DNA of 64,000 nt from NCBI RefSeq assembly GCF_900240315.1, contig NZ_OEPZ01000003.1, positions 371,700 to 435,699 of the forward strand, written 5' to 3'. A program made the position numbers and the translations under genes. Source of the stretch: Dorea phocaeensis (lineage in GTDB: Bacteria > Bacillota > Clostridia > Lachnospirales > Lachnospiraceae). Positions 16,847 through 27,325 of the stretch are shown here, in pieces; the stretch's first letter is position 1; every line of letters starts with the position of its first letter. The notes beneath the pieces were generated by a model. The model worked only from the letters and a program-made list of their open reading frames with translations. It was not told where the DNA came from and made no database searches.

Positions 16847-17938
16847 TTACAGGAGAAATTCGCTCATCACATAGTTGCTGACATCGATGCCCGCATCGGT
16901 CAGGCAAACCTGGTCTTCCCCTACCAAAAGGAGACCTTTTTTCTGCATTTCTTCCAACACCTTCCCGTACACAGACTCCATAGTCCGCTGATATGTCTTT
17001 GCAAACTCTGCCTTGGAAACCCCCTTCATCGTCCGAAGCCCCAAAAACATGGTCTCTTCCATCTGCGCTTTTCTATCTAATTTTTCCGGAATCTCTCCCT
17101 CATTCCAGCGCTCCTCTCGTATCAGAGAGGCTGCTCCAGTTCCTATTCCCAGATACTCTGTCCGATTCCAATAACCTAGGTTATGCCGGCACTCATACCC
17201 CAGACGGGCATAATTAGAGATCTCATAGCGGTGATAACCATAAGATTCCAGGATTTCCCGCGTCCGATAATACATCTTTCGTTCCGTCTCCTCATCTGGG
17301 AGTTCCTCCAGATGCTTTCCATTTCCATACCGTTCATAGAATGGCGTTCCCTCTTCCACAATCAGACTGTAGGCCGAGATATGCTCCGGTTTAAGACGCG
17401 CCACTTCATGAAGCGTCTCCTCCCAATCTGCCAGCGTCTGCAGCGGGATTCCAGACATCAAATCCACATTGATATTCAAAAAGCCTGCCTTCCTGGCTAA
17501 TTCGTAAGTCCAAAGGAACTCTTCATATGTATGAATTCTCCCCAGTCGCTTTAATTCTCGATCTTTTGCCGACTGTAATCCAATACTTAAACGGTTAATA
17601 CCGCAGTTTCGATAGGCCTGTAATTTCTCTTCTGTTACCGTCCCCGGATTTGCCTCCAGGCTGATTTCCGCATCTGAATCAATAACAAAAGTCTCTCTTA
17701 CCGCTTCAAAAATCTGCTCTATCTGTTTGGAAAGAAGCAGTGACGGCGTCCCGCCTCCTACAAAAATACTGACAACATGATAAGCCTTTGCCAGATCTTT
17801 ATAGGAACGGATCTTCTGACAAAGGCTTTCTACATAGACCTTTCGCTCCCCCGCACAGGAGGGAGCCGAAAGGAAATCGCAATAATTACACTTTTGTATA
17901 CAAAATGGTATATGCAAATACAATTCTAATGGTTTCAT
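16847..17938 (-). CDS. hemW: Radical SAM heme chaperone HemW
   Basis: A 363-aa HemN-like protein. The radical SAM cluster motif is Cys13, Cys17, Cys20 ('PFCIQKCNYCDF'), followed by 'FVGGGTPSLL' and 'NRLSIGLQS'. HemW proteins carry heme and are not true coproporphyrinogen oxidases. The start overlaps the lepA stop by one base (TAATG), the usual lepA-hemW order in Firmicutes. Confidence 0.94.
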   Translation of the reverse strand: MKPLELYLHIPFCIQKCNYCDFLSAPSCAGERKVYVESLCQKIRSYKDLAKAYHVVSIFVGGGTPSLLLSKQIEQIFEAVRETFVIDSDAEISLEANPGTVTEEKLQAYRNCGINRLSIGLQSAKDRELKRLGRIHTYEEFLWTYELARKAGFLNINVDLMSGIPLQTLADWEETLHEVARLKPEHISAYSLIVEEGTPFYERYGNGKHLEELPDEETERKMYYRTREILESYGYHRYEISNYARLGYECRHNLGYWNRTEYLGIGTGAASLIREERWNEGEIPEKLDRKAQMEETMFLGLRTMKGVSKAEFAKTYQRTMESVYGKVLEEMQKKGLLLVGEDQVCLTDAGIDVSNYVMSEFLL

Positions 17939-19752
17939 TATTTATCATCCAGCTTCAAAACGCTCATAAATGCCTTCTGCGGAATCTCGACATTGCCGAC
18001 CTGTCTCATCCGCTTCTTTCCTTCTTTCTGCTTCTCTAAAAGCTTTCTCTTACGGCTGATATCACCGCCGTAACACTTGGCAAGGACATCCTTTCTCATT
18101 GCCTTTACCGTCTCTCTGGCGATAATCTTACTTCCGATTGCTGCCTGAATCGGAATCTCAAAGAGCTGTCTTGGAATCTCTTCTTTCAGTTTCTCACACA
18201 TCTTACGTCCGCGCTCGTATGCTGTTCCCTCATGCACAATAAAGGACAGCGCATCCACCTCTTCTTTATTGATCAGGATATCAAGCTTCACCAATTCTGA
18301 CTGTACATAACCGTCCATCTCATAATCAAAGGAAGCGTATCCTCTGGACCGAGATTTCAGTGCATCAAAGAAATCATAGATAATTTCATTCAGTGGAAGA
18401 TGATAGCGAAGCACCGCACGGGTCTCCTCAATATATTCCATTCCTTCATAGACACCTCTTCGCTCCTGACAAAGATCCATAATGGCGCCGATAAATTCTG
18501 ATGTTACCATAATCTCCGCCTTTACCATCGGTTCTTCCATGTATTCAATCTCAGACGGATCTGGAAGATTAGATGGATTGGTCAGCTCTATGACCTCTCC
18601 ATTGGTCTTATGCACCTTATAAATAACTCCCGGCGCTGTTGTCACCAAATCCAGATTGTATTCTCTCTCCAGACGTTCCTGAATAATTTCCAGATGAAGA
18701 AGCCCCAGGAACCCACATCTAAATCCGAATCCCAGTGCAATGGAGGTCTCCGGCTCAAACTGAAGTGACGCATCGTTTAACTGCAGTTTTTCCAATGCAT
18801 CTCTTAAGTCCGGATACTTTGCCCCGTCTGCCGGATACATTCCGCAGTACACCATCGGATTAACTTTCTTGTATCCCGGAAGCGGTTCTTTACAAGGCTG
18901 CTGTGCATTGGTAATGGTATCACCCACCCGCGTATCCTTAACATTCTTAAGGCTCGCTGTAATATAACCAACCATACCTGCAGATAACTCCTCACAAGGA
19001 ATAAACTGACCGGCTCCAAAATAACCAACTTCTACAACTTCCGCCTTTGCTCCTGTTGCCATCATCAGGATTGGCGTACCCTTTTTCACCGTTCCTTCCT
19101 TAATTCGGCAAAACACAATGACACCTTTATAAGAATCATAAAGTGAATCAAAAATCAACGCTTTCAACGGAGCCTCTTTGTCTCCTGTCGGAGCTGGGAT
19201 CTTCTCCACGATCTGCTCCAGCACCTGATCGACATTTAACCCTGTCTTTGCGGAAATCTGCGGTGCATCCACCGCCTCAATTCCAATCACATCTTCAATT
19301 TCTTCAATTACACGGTCCGGATCTGCACTTGGAAGATCTACTTTATTAATCACCGGCATCACATCCAAATCGTGATCCAGAGCCAAATAAACATTTGCCA
19401 GCGTCTGTGCTTCCACTCCCTGCGCCGCATCCACCACCAGGATGGCTCCGTCACAGGCCGCAAGACTTCGAGACACTTCATAATTAAAATCCACATGTCC
19501 AGGCGTATCAATCAGATTGAAGATATACTCTTCTCCATCTTTTGCCCGATATACAATACGAACGGTTTGCGCTTTAATGGTAATTCCCCGCTCCCGTTCC
19601 AGTTCCATATTATCCAATACCTGCGACTGCATTTCCCGACTGGTTAACAATCCCGTCATCTCAATAATCCGGTCCGCCAGTGTGGATTTGCCGTGGTCAA
19701 TATGTGCAATAATACAAAAATTACGAATTTTACTCTGATCTATTCCTGCCAC
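17938..19752 (-). CDS. lepA: Elongation factor 4 (LepA), back-translocating GTPase
   Basis: A 604-aa translational GTPase. G1 is '[12 protein letters not shown]' (about 16-27), 'DTPGHVDF' is G3 and 'NKVDLP' is G4. The C-terminal LepA domain ends '[22 protein letters not shown]'. It acts on the ribosome. It starts with GTG at 19752, preceded by AAGGGGAAG. Confidence 0.96.
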   Translation of the reverse strand: MAGIDQSKIRNFCIIAHIDHGKSTLADRIIEMTGLLTSREMQSQVLDNMELERERGITIKAQTVRIVYRAKDGEEYIFNLIDTPGHVDFNYEVSRSLAACDGAILVVDAAQGVEAQTLANVYLALDHDLDVMPVINKVDLPSADPDRVIEEIEDVIGIEAVDAPQISAKTGLNVDQVLEQIVEKIPAPTGDKEAPLKALIFDSLYDSYKGVIVFCRIKEGTVKKGTPILMMATGAKAEVVEVGYFGAGQFIPCEELSAGMVGYITASLKNVKDTRVGDTITNAQQPCKEPLPGYKKVNPMVYCGMYPADGAKYPDLRDALEKLQLNDASLQFEPETSIALGFGFRCGFLGLLHLEIIQERLEREYNLDLVTTAPGVIYKVHKTNGEVIELTNPSNLPDPSEIEYMEEPMVKAEIMVTSEFIGAIMDLCQERRGVYEGMEYIEETRAVLRYHLPLNEIIYDFFDALKSRSRGYASFDYEMDGYVQSELVKLDILINKEEVDALSFIVHEGTAYERGRKMCEKLKEEIPRQLFEIPIQAAIGSKIIARETVKAMRKDVLAKCYGGDISRKRKLLEKQKEGKKRMRQVGNVEIPQKAFMSVLKLDDK

Positions 19753-19802
19753 TTACTTCTTCCCCTTAGCTAATAATTTTAATCTTTTACTCGTACAATA
19801 TA

Positions 19803-20783
19803 TCACACAGAACTATATTTTACAATGAAAAGTTCCACACTCATCCGGTCGCTTAGGCGGCCTGTTTTCACCATATGCTCTGTCTCTGCCGCCTCTTCCA
19901 TAATGCTTCTTAGCTCCTTTTTAGAAAAGCTCTTGCATTGCTGCATATATTTTCCCGCCACGAAAGGATGAATTCCTGCCGTACTTGCAATCTGAGCCTT
20001 CGTCTGACCTTTTTCCAACAAATCTTTCACCTGAAGAAGCAGCCGAAACTGCCTTGTCAACAAATAGAGGATCCGCATAGGCGGCTCCTTTAACGACAAC
20101 AGATCATAGTAAAGTTCCAATGCCTTCTTCTGCTTCTTCTCTGCAACCGCTTCCACCATGACAAAAATCTGATTTGTCACCTGGCTGGTACAGATCTCCT
20201 CTACATCCTCTACGGTAATCTCCGTCTGTCCCATAGTATAGGAAAACAGCTTCTCCAATTCTTTCTCAAGATTCTCCATATCTGTTCCTGTCTTAGCCAG
20301 CAGATACTTGGCTGTAGACTCCTTGATCTGCCTTCCTTCCCGTTTTACCTGGGAGGCAAGCCAGTAAAGAAGCGTCTTCTCATCCTGACGCCCCATCTCC
20401 GTAATCCGGCCTTTACTTTTTACCGCTTTATACATCTTTCCCCGCTTGTCTACTTCCTGCTCAACAAAGAGAAAGCAAGCAGTTTCCGGCATGGTTTTGA
20501 TATACTCCGCAAGCTCCGGAGAAGCATTTTTAAAAAATCCGGAATTTTCCACCACAATCAGACGCCGCTCTGCAAAAAACGGCATGGTTTCTGCCAGGTC
20601 AATCAGTTCACCCGGATTGATCCCTTTTCCTTCATAATACGCATAATTCACCGTATCTCCTTCTGGAAGAATCGCCTTGGTAATCCGATCTTTATACTGT
20701 TTTTTCAGATAAGCTTCCTCTCCGCAGAGAAGATAGACCGGCTTCCACTGTCCGGTCTTAATATCTTCATTTAAACTTTTCAT
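19803..20783 (-). CDS. holA: DNA polymerase III delta subunit HolA
   Basis: A 326-aa clamp-loader subunit. It shows 'WKPVYLLCGEEAYLKKQY' at the start, 'LIVVENSGFFKN' and a C-terminal helical domain with 'QFRLLLQVKDLLEKG'. ATG 20783 is preferred; an upstream in-frame extension of 29 codons overlaps the preceding gene and is basic and unlike the family. comEC-holA-lepA-hemW is a conserved neighbourhood; here a flavin oxidase sits between comEC and holA. Confidence 0.92.
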   Translation of the reverse strand: MKSLNEDIKTGQWKPVYLLCGEEAYLKKQYKDRITKAILPEGDTVNYAYYEGKGINPGELIDLAETMPFFAERRLIVVENSGFFKNASPELAEYIKTMPETACFLFVEQEVDKRGKMYKAVKSKGRITEMGRQDEKTLLYWLASQVKREGRQIKESTAKYLLAKTGTDMENLEKELEKLFSYTMGQTEITVEDVEEICTSQVTNQIFVMVEAVAEKKQKKALELYYDLLSLKEPPMRILYLLTRQFRLLLQVKDLLEKGQTKAQIASTAGIHPFVAGKYMQQCKSFSKKELRSIMEEAAETEHMVKTGRLSDRMSVELFIVKYSSV

Positions 20784-20818
20784 ATCTGTGTCATCCCTAC
20801 CGTTTTTTCTTCTTTTCC

Positions 20819-21835
20819 TTAAACTCTGACCATATCGTGAGAAATCTCTGCCAGCGAATGCGCTCCGCACATCGCCATCGTATCCCGAAGCTCTGCTGCC
20901 AGCTTCCTGGTATAAACTTCCACGCCTTCTGCTCCACCGCCATATACAGCCGTCACATAAGGTCTTCCAATCAATACACCGTCTGCACCAAGCGCCAGTG
21001 CCTTAAAGATATCCACACCGGAACGGATTCCACCATCCACCAGAATCTTCATTTCATGGCCTGCTGCCTTTACAATCTCCTCCAATACTTCTGCCGTCGC
21101 CGGACATTGATCCAATACGCGGCCGCCGTGATTAGACACTACAATCGCAGAAGCTCCCGCACTCTTTGCTTTTCTTGCTCCCGCTGGCGTCATAATCCCC
21201 TTCACAATGAACGGCACTCCTGCTGCCTTTACAATCTCTGTTAGCTCTTCTACCGATTTGCTTCCAGCCGGCGGCGTTAAATTCTGCAAAAACGGAAGGC
21301 CTGCTGCATCAATATCCATAGCTACCGCAAAGGAGCCGGAAGCTTGTATCAGCGCCAGTTTTTCTTTCAGCGTGTTTATATCCCACGGTTTCACCGTTGG
21401 AATTCCCTGCCCATCCTTTACTTTGATCGCATTGGTAGCTGCCATCATTACATCCGGATTCGTTCCATCTCCCGTAAAGGCTGCAATCCCTGCATCCGCA
21501 CAGGCGGACACCAGAATATCATTGTAGGCCTGATCGTCATATTTATCTCCATAATGAAGCTTTAACGCCCCGATCGGAGCCGCAAAAATCGGATACCGAA
21601 AGCTTCTTCCGAACAATTCCAGTGTCGTATCCACCGGACGATTCTCGCAGATTGTATCCATATTCACGCGTATTTCCTGCCATTTATCGTAATTGCGAAC
21701 CGCCACTGTACCAGTTCCCTTAGCTCCCGGTCCCGGCATCTGATTTGTACAGGCTTTTCCATTGCATACCGGACAGGCTTTGCAGTACGGCCCCATACAA
21801 GTTTTTGCATTCTTCAACATTTCTTCATAAGTCAT
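20819..21835 (-). CDS. FMN-dependent alpha-hydroxy-acid oxidizing protein
   Basis: A 338-aa TIM-barrel flavoprotein of the lactate oxidase/glycolate oxidase family. The catalytic His lies in 'VVSNHGGRVLDQ', and FMN contacts include 'ILVDGGIRSGVDIFKALALGADGVLIGRP'-type segments (split motif near the C terminus). Unlike classic members it has five N-terminal cysteines (13, 18, 21, 24, 29), suggesting a metal or Fe-S site. ATG 21835 was chosen over a GTG 36 nt upstream because AGGAAGG lies 9 nt before it. The substrate is unknown. Confidence 0.85.
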   Translation of the reverse strand: MTYEEMLKNAKTCMGPYCKACPVCNGKACTNQMPGPGAKGTGTVAVRNYDKWQEIRVNMDTICENRPVDTTLELFGRSFRYPIFAAPIGALKLHYGDKYDDQAYNDILVSACADAGIAAFTGDGTNPDVMMAATNAIKVKDGQGIPTVKPWDINTLKEKLALIQASGSFAVAMDIDAAGLPFLQNLTPPAGSKSVEELTEIVKAAGVPFIVKGIMTPAGARKAKSAGASAIVVSNHGGRVLDQCPATAEVLEEIVKAAGHEMKILVDGGIRSGVDIFKALALGADGVLIGRPYVTAVYGGGAEGVEVYTRKLAAELRDTMAMCGAHSLAEISHDMVRV

Positions 21836-21904
21836 TCCTTTCAACCTTCCTTCTTCCAAACTTTTCACCACATCCTAATTCTTCTTAAAAGTATACGGAA
21901 AAAT

Positions 21905-24256
21905 TCACGTAAATTCAACACCTTTGCCCGGATAATAAAAACACATTCTTTTCCCGTCTGACCAAACGCTGATAGCGCCGCCCGTCTGTGTACTGTAAAT
22001 AATACTGCCGCTTTCCTTTAATCTTCGAAGCGCCTCCTTATGCGGATGTCCATAACGGTTTTTTACTCCGGCAGAGATCACTGCATATTTGGGCGATACT
22101 GTTTCCAGGAATTCTTTCGCCGAAGAATTTCCGGATCCATGGTGCGCTGCCTTCAACACATCCAGCGTCTTATTCCCATAGAATCTTTTCATCTGCTCCG
22201 TCAGAAGTTCCTCTCCTTCTTTCTCCACATCTCCTGTAAGCAGAAGGTCAAATTCTCCGTATGTAACTGCAAGAACCATCGACGCAGCATTCCCCTGCTC
22301 CAGACGTCTCTCTTTCTCCGGCTGAATGCAGACAATTTCCAGCTCGCCTTCTGTAACTTTTTGTCCCGGTTTCATCTCTGCAACTGTAATTCCCGCCTTT
22401 TGCGCCTGCCATGCCAGATTCAGAAGCGCTTCGTCCCACACTTCCCGCACGGGAAGAACCAGCGTGCCAATCTTCACGCCAATCCGCCTCCTCTCAATTA
22501 ATTCTGAAATGCCATTCAAATGATCCTGATCTCCATGGGATACAAACACATAATCAAGCTTGCCGCATCCCTGCGCCTTTAAAAATGGCTCAATCCGGTA
22601 TTTTCCTACCTGCTTCACGTCACTGCTTCCGCCGTCTGCCAGATAGGTAGTCCCATCCGGTCCTCGAAGGAAAATACCGTCTCCCTGACCCACATCCAAA
22701 AAAGTAACACAGAAACCCTGAGTTTTTTCTGGGAACAATAAAAATGCAGCTAATAGAAACAAAGACAGCCCGCCAATCATCCTCCGTACACACCCTATGC
22801 TCTTCGCTTTAAAGTCTTCTTGTTTCCGTTCTTTTTTTCGTGGTTTTCTCTTATCGCTTTGCAGATTCTTTCTTTTCATCCACCCTAAAGCAGCAAACAA
22901 AACTACATAGTATGCTATAATTTTCCATCCGGGTGGCTGCCCGGCTATCACCCGTGCTCCAGGAAACCCAAGCGCCAGTCTGCAGCTTTCTTCATAAAGC
23001 TCCAAAATGCCACTGCTGATTCCAAAGCACAGCTTTGCAGCCGGAAATACCACCGTTCCCAAAAATGCAAACACACTTCCAAAAATCCCAACTACCAAAA
23101 GAACCGACATCAGAGGGATCACATACAGGTTCAGCAAAACCGCATAGACAGGAAGCTCAAAGAAACAGGAAAGCTGAATCGGAAGAAGGACGATCTGAAT
23201 TCCAGCACTTGCTAAAAAACCTTTCACAAACACTCTCCTGTCAGTGAGAAAAAATTTCTCCAAAACCGGGAGCACAAATACCACAGCAAAGACGGCTCCA
23301 AAGGACAGCCAGAATCCTCCATCATACAGATACAGCGGACGCCAGTAGAGAACACACACCGCCGACACCACCAATGCAGTGACCGAGTCATAATGCCTTC
23401 CGGTGATATCCGCTCCTACCCGAAACAAAAACATCACAAGCGCCCGAACCGCCGACACCGTCGGACCTATCATCAAAATGTAACCGAACAAAAATAGAAT
23501 TCCCGCTACCCCTCCTATCTGATAAGAACCTGTCAGACTGCGAAGAATCCGGTACATCCCAATCCCGATCAAGGACAGATGGAGACCAGAAACAGCGAGA
23601 ATATGACCGATTCCATTTATCTGGTACAGTTCTTTTTGCTCCGGATCCATTCCACTCTTCTCCCCCAATATCATCGCCGCAAGCGTCGCTCCATCCTTTT
23701 CCCCCATCATAACTTCCATCTTCTTTTTCCACAGAGTCCTGAAATGAAAAAGGGAATCTCTAAGTCTCCATCTGTCATCGGAGACAATAGAACAGGATTT
23801 CCCCCAGACCATACCATGAATATTCTGCGTTTGATAATATCGCTTTTGATCAAAATTACCCGGATTTCTTGCATTTTGATAGAAAGATACTTCTCCTTTC
23901 ACCTCTAGCTGATTGCCAAGATGTAATTCTTTCGATGGAATTTCCTCTGATGAATTATGTTTGATTGAAATCTCTTCTGAATTTTTAGAATCAAGATAAA
24001 TAAGAATCGCCTTCTCCTGAAAAGAGGCTTTTTTAGATTTTATAGAATTATCTATCAGCGTCAGCATCTGACCATTGCTTTTTTCTTCGATCCGGATAAG
24101 CCGCCCCCTCACGGTAATCGCTTCTTTGTCCCTCACCAGACATTCTAAAGCGGAGGGGCGAAGCTCTAAAACTAGGCGCTCCCCTCCGACGACTACCCGG
24201 ATCACTGCTGCAAGAAGAAGAATCAGACACACGCTGCAAAGAGGTCTGTTTTTCAT
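21905..24256 (-). CDS. comEC: DNA internalization competence protein ComEC/Rec2
   Basis: A 783-aa channel protein for single-stranded DNA uptake. It shows an N-terminal OB-like region, the ComEC membrane domain ('GEKSGMDPEQKELYQINGIGH' region with 'AVSGLHLSLIG'), and a C-terminal metallo-beta-lactamase-like domain ('FLDVGQGDGIFL', 'VSHGDQDHLNGI', 'KAAHHGSGNSS'). Its start overlaps the GerMN gene stop (ATGA). Confidence 0.95.
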   Translation of the reverse strand: MKNRPLCSVCLILLLAAVIRVVVGGERLVLELRPSALECLVRDKEAITVRGRLIRIEEKSNGQMLTLIDNSIKSKKASFQEKAILIYLDSKNSEEISIKHNSSEEIPSKELHLGNQLEVKGEVSFYQNARNPGNFDQKRYYQTQNIHGMVWGKSCSIVSDDRWRLRDSLFHFRTLWKKKMEVMMGEKDGATLAAMILGEKSGMDPEQKELYQINGIGHILAVSGLHLSLIGIGMYRILRSLTGSYQIGGVAGILFLFGYILMIGPTVSAVRALVMFLFRVGADITGRHYDSVTALVVSAVCVLYWRPLYLYDGGFWLSFGAVFAVVFVLPVLEKFFLTDRRVFVKGFLASAGIQIVLLPIQLSCFFELPVYAVLLNLYVIPLMSVLLVVGIFGSVFAFLGTVVFPAAKLCFGISSGILELYEESCRLALGFPGARVIAGQPPGWKIIAYYVVLFAALGWMKRKNLQSDKRKPRKKERKQEDFKAKSIGCVRRMIGGLSLFLLAAFLLFPEKTQGFCVTFLDVGQGDGIFLRGPDGTTYLADGGSSDVKQVGKYRIEPFLKAQGCGKLDYVFVSHGDQDHLNGISELIERRRIGVKIGTLVLPVREVWDEALLNLAWQAQKAGITVAEMKPGQKVTEGELEIVCIQPEKERRLEQGNAASMVLAVTYGEFDLLLTGDVEKEGEELLTEQMKRFYGNKTLDVLKAAHHGSGNSSAKEFLETVSPKYAVISAGVKNRYGHPHKEALRRLKESGSIIYSTQTGGAISVWSDGKRMCFYYPGKGVEFT

Positions 24257-25179
24257 TCATTGCCCTCCACCAGTGTCAGATCACCAGAAAGAGGCTTGCT
24301 TAAATCAATGCTGCTCATATACTTCAGATCCGTCTCCCCTTTCACAGAGATCTGCACTTCACTTACATTTCCTGCACCTACAATCGAATTTACAATTGCA
24401 TAAATGGTAAGTCTGGGATCTACCGGACAAGTATTGTTCAGAAAATCTTCATCCAGATTGACATAGCAAATGTGATCTTTAACAGAGACTCCCAGTACAT
24501 TCGTCTCCTCCGAAAGAAGTGGATAAGCCCCTTCGGATGCCGGTCCTTTGATCAACTGCTCCACAATCACCTTCTCAATCGACATATTACTGTTATAGCG
24601 GACACTGACCTCTTCTCTCACCAGCTTATCTCCCTTTTCATTTGCAAAATAAAGCGTTAGATCACCCATCTGATAGGAGTGAAGGGAGCTTCCGATATTC
24701 TGAATAAAGTCTTCCGGACGCATGGCGCCAACTGGCTCTCCTCCACGATCTTTAAGCGGCTCTCCCGCCACCAGAATTTCCACTCCTGTCACTCCTGCAA
24801 TCTGCCCAAGTCCCCGCACAAGCGCTGCACGAAGAAGCAGCTCCTGAGAAGAATCAAGTTTGGTGTAATCTGCATCAAAATCTATAGTAATCCGTCCATT
24901 TTGAAACTCTGCTTTCTGAATCTTCAAATCGGCTGGAACTGCACTCTTATAATCGATAGACTCCGGCTCTTTTTTCATCTTCTTCAAATAATTTTCCATC
25001 TCTTCTTCGGGTGTATCACCTCGAAGTTCATATGGCTTTTCTACCAGCGTTGTCCCATCTGCACTGACATAATAAAGATAGGTTCCGCTTCCGCCTGGCT
25101 CCTTGCCTCTTCCACAGGCTGCCAGCATCAGCATAATAAATACCGTACAAAACACCATCCTGCCTGTCTTTCTGCTCAC
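24253..25179 (-). CDS. GerMN-domain lipoprotein
   Basis: A 308-aa lipoprotein with a lipobox ('LMLAACGRG') after a short hydrophobic stretch. Two GerMN (sporulation/spore germination) domains follow, each with 'LVRGLGQI' or 'VIVEQLIKGP' and 'ITIDFDADY' or 'CYVNLDEDFLN' type motifs. GTG 25179 is preferred because GGGAGG lies 7 nt upstream; an ATG at 25197 overlaps the kinase stop. It follows a histidine kinase gene, like accessory lipoproteins that modulate a sensor. Confidence 0.85.
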   Translation of the reverse strand: MSRKTGRMVFCTVFIMLMLAACGRGKEPGGSGTYLYYVSADGTTLVEKPYELRGDTPEEEMENYLKKMKKEPESIDYKSAVPADLKIQKAEFQNGRITIDFDADYTKLDSSQELLLRAALVRGLGQIAGVTGVEILVAGEPLKDRGGEPVGAMRPEDFIQNIGSSLHSYQMGDLTLYFANEKGDKLVREEVSVRYNSNMSIEKVIVEQLIKGPASEGAYPLLSEETNVLGVSVKDHICYVNLDEDFLNNTCPVDPRLTIYAIVNSIVGAGNVSEVQISVKGETDLKYMSSIDLSKPLSGDLTLVEGNE

Positions 25180-25193
25180 GCTATCGCCTCCCG

Positions 25194-26660
25194 TCATCTT
25201 ACATAGGTTAGTGGAATCCGGATCGTAAATGTGGTTCCTTCTCCCAACTGACTATAAACCTTAATCGCTCCCCTGTGCATCACCACCGCGCCTCTTGCAA
25301 TGGCAAGTCCAAGCCCCGTTCCGCCAATTTCCCTGGAATGAGACTTGTCCACCCGGTAAAATCTCTCAAAGATATGTTCCACCGACTCCTCCGGAATTCC
25401 CATTCCGGAATCAGCCACTTCAATATAACAGTATTTGTGATCCGCATTAAGCGATACATGTACCCAGCCGCCTTCTTTATTATATTTGATTGCATTTTCC
25501 ACCAGATTCGTAATTGCCAGCGATATTTTCACTTCATCCACCTCTGCATTCACAGGGCGAAAGCTCTCAAATACCACCTCAATATTTTGCATAGACGCAA
25601 TCGGACGAAGACGCTTTAAAATCTTTTCTACCAGTTCGTTCATGTTTTCCATCGCAACATTAGGCGTATTGGCAGTTTTGTCCATCTTCACCAATGACAA
25701 AAGATCGTTGATTATCTTATTTTCTCTTTCGATTTCTTCTGAAAGATCTCCCATGAATTCTTTATAAAGCTCTGCCGGAGCATCTGGCTGTGTCAAAAGA
25801 GAATCTGATAAAACCTTCATAGATGTTAGTGGCGTTTTTAACTCATGTGATACATTCGACACAAATTCGTTTCTTGAGTCATCCAATGCTTTCATTCTTT
25901 CCAACATTTTATTGAATGCATCTGATAAGAGTACGGTTTCCGTATATGCGTTTTCATGCAGATAATTATCGTCATACCCTTCCGTCACCGCTGCAATGGA
26001 ACTAGTGATACGCTTAAACGGCTTCACCATCACCAACCCTGACACACAAGCCAGAATCAACACCATAATCCCCATCAGGATCAACACTGTATCCGCCTTG
26101 TCCTCCAATACTGCAAGACTGTCTTCTATAATATCTGTAGAAATACTAACCAGCATCACACCTGCCGGCTCTTCTTGTACTGGATTTAAAATCGGCGCCG
26201 TCACTTCAATATAGCGATTCTCCCGGTCATACCGACTGGTTCCTTTCCCCTGAAAACAACGGATGACATCGCCAGACACGATGGTTTTCCCAAGGTCCAT
26301 ATCATAGGTATCTTCTATCACCTGATAATTCTGATCGATCAGCATCACTCTGCCATTATAGATATTGGATAACTGGACAAGCTCTGCCCGTATCATCTCG
26401 GATGCAGTTCCCGCCAAGTAACCGGAATGACTCAGCTGGTTGCAAAGAATTGTACATTGATTCTGTATATCGGCAGTTCGTACATCCACTGCCCTGTTCT
26501 CATAACTTTTCAATACCACCGCTTTTAGAATCACTCCCGGAATAATCCCCGCAAGAATTACCAGAAATATAATCCGAAAGCGGAGGCTCTTAAATTCGCT
26601 CCGCTTAAAATACTTTCTAACCCCTGAAATAATAACCAACTCCCCACTTTGTGTATACAT
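25194..26660 (-). CDS. Sensor histidine kinase (HAMP, HisKA, HATPase_c)
   Basis: An approximately 488-aa membrane kinase. Two membrane helices flank an extracytoplasmic domain (about residues 50-185). HAMP follows, then 'FVSNVSHELKTPLTSMK' with the phosphorylated His, then N box 'NLVENAIKYNKEGG', and G boxes 'DSGMGIPEE' and 'GTGLGLAIARG'. No PAS domain is seen, unlike WalK. The start is uncertain: ATG 26660 overlaps the regulator gene by 44 bp, and a TTG at 26639 is possible. Confidence 0.9.
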   Translation of the reverse strand: MYTQSGELVIISGVRKYFKRSEFKSLRFRIIFLVILAGIIPGVILKAVVLKSYENRAVDVRTADIQNQCTILCNQLSHSGYLAGTASEMIRAELVQLSNIYNGRVMLIDQNYQVIEDTYDMDLGKTIVSGDVIRCFQGKGTSRYDRENRYIEVTAPILNPVQEEPAGVMLVSISTDIIEDSLAVLEDKADTVLILMGIMVLILACVSGLVMVKPFKRITSSIAAVTEGYDDNYLHENAYTETVLLSDAFNKMLERMKALDDSRNEFVSNVSHELKTPLTSMKVLSDSLLTQPDAPAELYKEFMGDLSEEIERENKIINDLLSLVKMDKTANTPNVAMENMNELVEKILKRLRPIASMQNIEVVFESFRPVNAEVDEVKISLAITNLVENAIKYNKEGGWVHVSLNADHKYCYIEVADSGMGIPEESVEHIFERFYRVDKSHSREIGGTGLGLAIARGAVVMHRGAIKVYSQLGEGTTFTIRIPLTYVR

Positions 26661-27306
26661 ACTTTGGATCGCTCGGATTTGTCTCTACTTTTTCGCGCAG
26701 ACGCCGGATATGAACGTCTACCGTTCTGGCGTCCCCCGGATACTCATATCCCCAGACGATATTCAGCAGATTCTCACGACTGTAAACCTTGTTGGGATTC
26801 ATGGCCAAAAGTTCCAAAAGATCAAATTCCTTCGCCGTCAGATTGATTTCCCGATCTGCAATAAAGACTCTGCGGCTCTCACAATCGATCTTCATCTCTC
26901 CCTTATTTAGAATCTTATCCTCCGTCTGTCCCTGCGCCTGTTTGGTCACTCGACGCATAATCGCTTTGATCCGCGCCTTCACTTCCAGAATGTTAAACGG
27001 TTTGGTTATGTAGTCATCTGCTCCGTACTCCAGACCAAGAATCTTGTCCATATCATCGCCCTTTGCCGTCAGCATAATGATCGGCACATCCGAGAACTCC
27101 CGGATCATCTGGCACACTTCAAATCCATCGTGCTTCGGAAGCATAATGTCAAGAAGAATGATATCGTATGCATTTTCTTTCGCAAGCTTCAGCGCTTCCT
27201 CGCCGTCATAAGCACAGTCCACATCCATGCCGTCCTGCTCTAAGCTGTACCGGATTCCTTTCACAATCAGCTTTTCATCATCGACCACCAATACTCGTCT
27301 GCTCAT
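26617..27306 (-). CDS. OmpR/PhoB-family response regulator (WalR-like)
   Basis: A 229-aa regulator. The receiver domain has the acidic pair 'VVDDE', phosphoacceptor Asp53 ('ILLDIMLP') and Lys in 'ITKPFN'. The winged helix 'NLTAKEFDLLELLAMNPNKVYSRENLLNIVWG' ends 'YTKWGVGYYF'. It pairs with the downstream kinase. The close similarity to WalR suggests cell-wall control, but this is inferred. Confidence 0.93.
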   Translation of the reverse strand: MSRRVLVVDDEKLIVKGIRYSLEQDGMDVDCAYDGEEALKLAKENAYDIILLDIMLPKHDGFEVCQMIREFSDVPIIMLTAKGDDMDKILGLEYGADDYITKPFNILEVKARIKAIMRRVTKQAQGQTEDKILNKGEMKIDCESRRVFIADREINLTAKEFDLLELLAMNPNKVYSRENLLNIVWGYEYPGDARTVDVHIRRLREKVETNPSDPKYVYTKWGVGYYFRG

Positions 27307-27325
27307 TTTCTATCTCCCTTACCAA

